A model generated the notes under the pieces. The model saw nothing but the letters and a program-made list of their open reading frames with translations. It ran no database searches and had not been told where the DNA came from. A DNA stretch of 8,222 nucleotides from Clostridia bacterium. GTDB taxonomy: Bacteria; Bacillota; Clostridia; Saccharofermentanales; UBA5734. The stretch lies in the NCBI GenBank assembly GCA_018056585.1, contig JAGPFK010000042.1, positions 1 to 8,222 on the forward strand, read 5' to 3'. Shown piece after piece: positions 5,502-8,222 of this stretch (its first letter is position 1; each line of letters begins with the position of its first letter). The position numbers and the translations under genes were made by a program.

Positions 5502-6896
5502 TCAGCGTCGGGAACGACGTTCCAGAATAATGAAGCGGACCAGCTGCGTTAAGAGCTTGAGTCGCGAAAGAACCTGATAGGCCATCACGATCAACAGTAA
5601 AAATCCACAGACCAGGAGAAAATAATAAAGATTGCGATTGTTCTGCAATTCTGTTAGAAGCTGATTCATCAAAGAGCTTCGAGACAGAATTTGACGGTCG
5701 GGTCCGACATCGGCCGCAATCACCGTCCCGTCTTTAAGCTGAAAAAGGACCTGCCCAACCGTCATGGTCTGGTCGATCGGCCTTTCATGGGGCCCAAAAG
5801 ACTGATACTGAAAGGTTGGAATGAGAAAATCATCATCGATCGGATGCACATACAAGACGGTTCGTTTAAAAACCAGCCCAAATGTCTCGCCATCAACGGT
5901 TTCTTCCTGATAGCCGGTAAAAGGCTCACCGGCTACAACAAGCGGGGTCTGAATATAAGTGGCTTCAATGGCTTTGGCGAGAGACAAAAGGTCACTGATG
6001 CGCTGTTCCGGATCGCCTTTTGCTGTAATCATGATGACATTGAAATCATTGATGTGCCCGATGGCCACAGCATATGAAAGCCTCTGGCGCTCGCAGTAAA
6101 AAGCACCTGTAATGCGGCCTTCGGATAATGTCCAGATGGCCTGAATCTGGTTGCGCATAGGGACCAGCCGGTCATCGGATAGAATTAAGTATTCACTGTC
6201 TTTGCGGATCAGATTGGCAAAGGTTTTATTTTCCATTGCAAAAAGAACCAACTTGGCCAGATCGCTAACCGTTGAATATTGCAGAGGCTCTAAAGCAGAT
6301 AATGAATCGTCCATATTGCCCATGAGATCGGCTGAGGGTTCTTTGAAAACCGGTTCTCCCGTGCTGTTTAGAAAAAAAGTATCACTCAGCTCGAGACTTT
6401 CTGCTTTTGTATTCATCAATGAAACAAATTGTTCTTCAACATTGCTGATCTGTTCGGCAATGGCTAAAGCTGAAGCGTTTGAATCATAAAAGAGAAGTCG
6501 CAGCAATAAATACTCCAGCGGGTATTTATCCCCTGTCTCGAGGATGAGCCCATCTCCTGTTTTTTCCTTCGCAGCTTCCCTTGCCGCGATGCTGCTGATG
6601 GTTATTTGTGTATCAAGCGCCAGTCGTTCGCAAGCAAGCAAAGCCGTCATGATTTTTGACGCAGCCGGGATAGACAAGCGAGTATCTGGATTTTTGGTAT
6701 ACAACCGGCGGGATCGTCCTGTTTCGATGACAAGGGCAGAGGAAGCTGAAAGATCTACTTTAAGCGGCGGCTGATAAGTTATCGGGTTGACTGATTCGGC
6801 CGCTTGAACCGGCACAGAAGAGCAAGCAACGCCGATCAAAAACAACGTTACTAAAAATAGAGTGCATAAACGGACTTTCCTGGTCTCCGACCTCAT
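5502..6896 (-). CDS. Exported DacF/PBP5-like (peptidase S11) protein with all three catalytic motifs altered; probable pseudoenzyme
   Basis: A 464-residue homologue of D-alanyl-D-alanine carboxypeptidases, which trim peptidoglycan stem peptides outside the membrane. A Sec signal peptide (about 1-32, cleavage after VQA) is followed by the S11 fold (about 45-300): RLSIPAASKIMTALLACE (73-90), the LLLRLLFYDSNASALAIAE region (130-148), MNTKAESLELSDTFFLNSTG (161-180) and SEGRITGAFY (258-267). A PBP5-type C-terminal domain (about 315-400) and a membrane segment (about 424-442) with a basic tail follow, as in DacF-type proteins. The catalytic residues are not conserved: SxxK reads AASK (Ala78 for Ser, Lys81 kept), SxN reads DSN (Asp138 for Ser), and KTG reads ITG (Ile262 for Lys). 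The frame is intact, so this is not a decayed gene. It is predicted to be unable to acylate penicillin or substrate. The ATG at 6896 follows GAGGGG. It is divergent from the AraC-type gene. Confidence 0.88.
   Translation of the reverse strand: MRSETRKVRLCTLFLVTLFLIGVACSSVPVQAAESVNPITYQPPLKVDLSASSALVIETGRSRRLYTKNPDTRLSIPAASKIMTALLACERLALDTQITISSIAAREAAKEKTGDGLILETGDKYPLEYLLLRLLFYDSNASALAIAEQISNVEEQFVSLMNTKAESLELSDTFFLNSTGEPVFKEPSADLMGNMDDSLSALEPLQYSTVSDLAKLVLFAMENKTFANLIRKDSEYLILSDDRLVPMRNQIQAIWTLSEGRITGAFYCERQRLSYAVAIGHINDFNVIMITAKGDPEQRISDLLSLAKAIEATYIQTPLVVAGEPFTGYQEETVDGETFGLVFKRTVLYVHPIDDDFLIPTFQYQSFGPHERPIDQTMTVGQVLFQLKDGTVIAADVGPDRQILSRSSLMNQLLTELQNNRNLYYFLLVCGFLLLIVMAYQVLSRLKLLTQLVRFIILERRSRR
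5506..5523. repeat. Two mutually exclusive inverted repeats at the convergent gene junction
   Basis: CGTCG-GGAA-CGACG (5506-5519) is a five-bp stem with a GNRA-like loop, and GGAACG-A-CGTTCC (5511-5523) is a near-perfect dyad using some of the same bases. Both lie in the last codons of the minus-strand gene, 16 to 33 nt past the membrane protein stop. No T-run follows on either strand, so this is not a standard intrinsic terminator, although a convergent junction of 11 nt needs some way to stop both transcripts. Confidence 0.35.
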
Positions 6897-6925
6897 CTGT
6901 CCCCTCTAGATGCCTTTCTGATCTC

Positions 6926-6941
6926 TATGGAATGCTCCATA
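6926..6941. repeat. Inverted repeat TATGGA-atgc-TCCATA in the leader of the S11 homologue
   Basis: Six-bp arms with a four-base loop, 30 to 45 nt upstream of the ATG of the minus-strand gene. It could form a small mRNA hairpin or serve as a protein-binding dyad. It is AT-rich and short, so the support is modest. Confidence 0.3.
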
Positions 6942-6968
6942 TTGTTTCGCTAAGTCAATCATTTTTTT

Positions 6969-6997
6969 ATCTTACCATAATCAGACCGTTTTGAAGA
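6969..6997 (-). promoter_or_regulatory. Candidate promoter of the S11 homologue
   Basis: On the minus strand an extended -10, TGG then TAAGAT (-10 at 6969-6974), has a weak -35 TCTTCA (6992-6997) at 17-bp spacing. The leader would be about 65 nt and would contain the inverted repeat at 6926-6941. The match is partial. Confidence 0.3.
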
Positions 6998-7000
6998 GTG

Positions 7001-7012
7001 CCTTTCGAAAGG
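7001..7012. repeat. 12-bp perfect palindrome CCTTTCGAAAGG in the divergent regulatory region
   Basis: The dyad lies 15 bp upstream of the candidate -35 of the AraC-type gene and just upstream of the candidate -35 of the S11 homologue, where an operator for either gene would be expected. AraC-family proteins usually bind direct repeats, so a perfect dyad might belong to another regulator. A chance match of this size is not improbable across the whole window. Confidence 0.35.
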
Positions 7013-7027
7013 ATTGATCACGCAGGC

Positions 7028-7056
7028 TTTACTAAAAAACCGCTTTTCGATAAAAT
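7028..7056 (+). promoter_or_regulatory. Candidate sigma-A promoter of the AraC-type gene
   Basis: TTTACT (7028-7033) and TAAAAT (7051-7056) are separated by exactly 17 bp; they match consensus at four and five of six positions. Transcription would begin near 7063, giving a leader of about 64 nt. It is the best promoter match in the window. Confidence 0.5.
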
Positions 7057-7126
7057 GATCGTGCTTGTTTCTTCAAATGATTTCACATTCGTTTAAAGCG
7101 CCTCAAGATGAAGAAAGGAGCAAGTC

Positions 7127-8053
7127 ATGCTCTACCAATTGATCCTGAGCCGGATTCACCAGGAGGCCGGCCGCTTGCCACATCTGGCACAGGTTAACTT
7201 CGGGCAGGCAATGATGCATATTTGCAGCCAGCCCACCCAAATTCCTCTCTTATCGCCGCTTGGACGATCTTTTTGTTTGATCGCACCATTAAATACACGG
7301 GCGACCCTTTCTTTGAACCAACAAAAAACCATTTGCCGCCCAGGCCAGATCGTAGGTTTGGGGAAAGCAAATTATCAGGATTGGCTGTCGGCCAGTTTAC
7401 CTGAAGCTAACCAGCATGTACCGAAATTGCTGACGATAACCGGTGATGAGACCCTCTCACGGCACTTAACAGAATCAGATGAAAAAGGATCGATTCCTTT
7501 CGGACAATTTGTGCAAACGTTGGATTTGCCTGGATTGATGGATCTTTATCTGATTTTGTATGAGTTTAATGAGCGGCAAGTCGGCTGTACCCATGCCTTA
7601 AAGTGCGCAGCAGGTCATTTGACGCTGCAAGTTTTCCGCAAGTCCACTCAAAAGCCTCTCTGTGGTTTAAAAATGAGTGGCTTAAAAAGAGAAGAACAAA
7701 AATCGGGTATTGATCCGATGATGCGGTATATCGAGGATCACCTGGCAGAAAATGTGACGGTTCGGCAAATGGCGGATCAAAGGGGATTATCGGAATCACA
7801 ATTCATCCGATGCTTTGTGCGACAAACCGGCATCACGCCTTATCGGATGCTGACCTTGATGCGATTACAAAAAGCCATGCAACTTTTAAGTGAGGATCAA
7901 GTGCCTATCAAGACGGTTTGTGTTCGTTGCGGGATCCGCTCACCCAGTCGTTTTGCGTCTCTTTTTAAAAAAGAAATCGGCCTTTTGCCAAGCCAATATC
8001 GCAAGCTTATGAAACGATTTGCTTGCACGAACGCAGAGAGCCAAGTAAAATGA
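7127..8053 (+). CDS. AraC/XylS-family transcriptional regulator
   Basis: A 308-residue cytosolic DNA-binding protein. The C-terminal 110 residues hold the double helix-turn-helix of the family: IDPMMRYIEDHLAENVTVRQ (196-215), first helix-turn-helix about 211-233 (MADQRGLSESQFIRCF), then RLQKAMQLL (246-254), second about 262-283, ending in FKKEIGLLPSQYRK (280-293). The usual A..vGF of the second motif reads CVRCGI, a mild departure. Residues 1-190 are a companion domain that I do not recognise; it lacks an obvious cupin HxH pattern and has several cysteines (33, 50, 70, 154, 160, 179), so ligand or signal is unknown. AAAGGAG at 7114-7120 lies six bases before the ATG. It is divergent from the S11 homologue with 230 nt between, so that gene and its own promoter are the first candidate targets. 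Its TGA overlaps an ATG (ATGA at 8050-8053). Confidence 0.93.
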   Translation: MLYQLILSRIHQEAGRLPHLAQVNFGQAMMHICSQPTQIPLLSPLGRSFCLIAPLNTRATLSLNQQKTICRPGQIVGLGKANYQDWLSASLPEANQHVPKLLTITGDETLSRHLTESDEKGSIPFGQFVQTLDLPGLMDLYLILYEFNERQVGCTHALKCAAGHLTLQVFRKSTQKPLCGLKMSGLKREEQKSGIDPMMRYIEDHLAENVTVRQMADQRGLSESQFIRCFVRQTGITPYRMLTLMRLQKAMQLLSEDQVPIKTVCVRCGIRSPSRFASLFKKEIGLLPSQYRKLMKRFACTNAESQVK

Positions 8054-8202
8054 AACTGTATTCTGGTCCAGTGTCGGGATATATTCTGGATCAATCGAAA
8101 GGAGGCAGCCTTGGCGGCTTTATTATTCTGCCAGAGCTGATGCTATGCATAAAGGAACACCTGTGGCTTTATATGGCCGCTCTTTTTATCTTGTTTTGCT
8201 GA
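8050..8202 (+). CDS. Possible small peptide gene overlapping the araC-type stop
   Basis: A 50-codon frame whose ATG overlaps the regulator's stop as ATGA. The product starts MKLYSGPVSGYILDQSKGG and ends in a hydrophobic stretch (about 24-50, LMLCIKEHLWLYMAALFILFC within it), so it could be a small membrane peptide. The binding site upstream is weak (GAGAG). I do not recognise it, and another open frame runs through its second half, so at most one of the two is likely to be real. Confidence 0.2.
   Translation: MKLYSGPVSGYILDQSKGGSLGGFIILPELMLCIKEHLWLYMAALFILFC
8098..8105 (+). promoter_or_regulatory. Strong ribosome binding site AAAGGAGG without a clear gene
   Basis: Five bases further on is a TTG (8111), but its frame closes after nine codons at 8138-8140 (TGA), which overlaps an ATG at 8140. 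Either a very short leader peptide is made, or the following gene is frameshifted, or the match is fortuitous. Confidence 0.4.
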
Positions 8203-8222
8203 TGGCTTTATTTTCCGTTTTT
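8145..8222 (+). CDS. Possible start of a membrane or secreted protein (cut by window edge)
   Basis: From ATG 8145 a frame of 26 codons is open to the window edge. It reads MHKGTPVALYGRSFYLVLLM and then ALFSVF: a short polar, basic N-terminus followed by a hydrophobic run, as in a signal peptide or first membrane span. There is no ribosome binding site at a proper distance; the nearest strong one is 40 bases upstream. Another in-frame ATG lies at 8202. With so little sequence the call is tentative. Confidence 0.28.
   Translation, partial: MHKGTPVALYGRSFYLVLLMALFSVF

Noticed and set aside
6810..6896. Lipoprotein signal in the S11 homologue (LIGVAC near residues 20-25).
   Set aside because: Position -3 to the Cys is Gly rather than Leu/Val/Ile, and a good signal peptidase I site (VQA) follows at 30-32.
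8059..8089. Two copies of TATTCTGG at 8059-8066 and 8082-8089 as an AraC-type direct repeat.
   Set aside because: They are 23 bp apart, downstream of the regulator gene, inside a possible small coding frame, and only eight bases long; chance is the simpler explanation.
8099..8125. Hairpin GCAGC-CTTG-GCGGC after the regulator as a terminator.
   Set aside because: A mismatch in a five-bp stem and only a loose TTTATTATT follow; too weak to call.

Overview
The window looks like chromosomal DNA of a low-to-mid-GC Gram-positive anaerobe, most likely a member of the Eubacteriales (Clostridia). The pointers are strong AGGAGG-type ribosome binding sites, GTG and TTG starts, an iron alcohol dehydrogenase of the clostridial butanol dehydrogenase type, a DUF5685-like protein beside a J-domain protein with the Cys-rich tail seen in clostridia, and a DacF/PBP5-type protein. 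I cannot name the genus. I see no rRNA, tRNA, CRISPR, insertion sequence or phage gene.

Layout. (1) Bases 3506 to 1, minus strand: a probable operon gltX (glutamyl-tRNA synthetase) - glnS (glutaminyl-tRNA synthetase) - iron alcohol dehydrogenase (cut by the window edge), with gaps of 14 and 48 nt. (2) Bases 3507-3662: a divergent promoter region. (3) Bases 3663-5490, plus strand: a tight three-gene cassette of a helical DUF5685-like protein with two Asp-rich motifs, a short J-domain co-chaperone with a Cys-rich tail, and a polytopic membrane protein whose start overlaps the J-domain gene. (4) Bases 5502-6896, minus strand, converging on the cassette with only 11 nt between stops: an exported, C-terminally anchored homologue of D-Ala-D-Ala carboxypeptidases (peptidase S11) in which all three catalytic motifs appear to be lost. 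(5) Bases 6897-7126: a divergent regulatory region of 230 nt with a candidate promoter in each direction and a 12-bp palindrome. (6) Bases 7127-8053, plus strand: an AraC-family regulator, followed by 169 nt containing a strong but apparently unused ribosome binding site and the possible start of another membrane or secreted protein.

How it may work together. gltX and glnS supply Glu-tRNA(Glu) and Gln-tRNA(Gln) directly, so glutamine charging here need not rely on the GatCAB amidotransferase. The plus-strand cassette is the best candidate for an undescribed system: a putative DDxxD helical protein, a Cys-rich Hsp70 co-chaperone and a membrane protein made from one transcript. The predicted dead S11 protein probably binds peptidoglycan or acts as a scaffold rather than as an enzyme, and the divergent AraC gene is a natural candidate to control it. 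Functional links in the last two sentences are inference from gene order and motifs.
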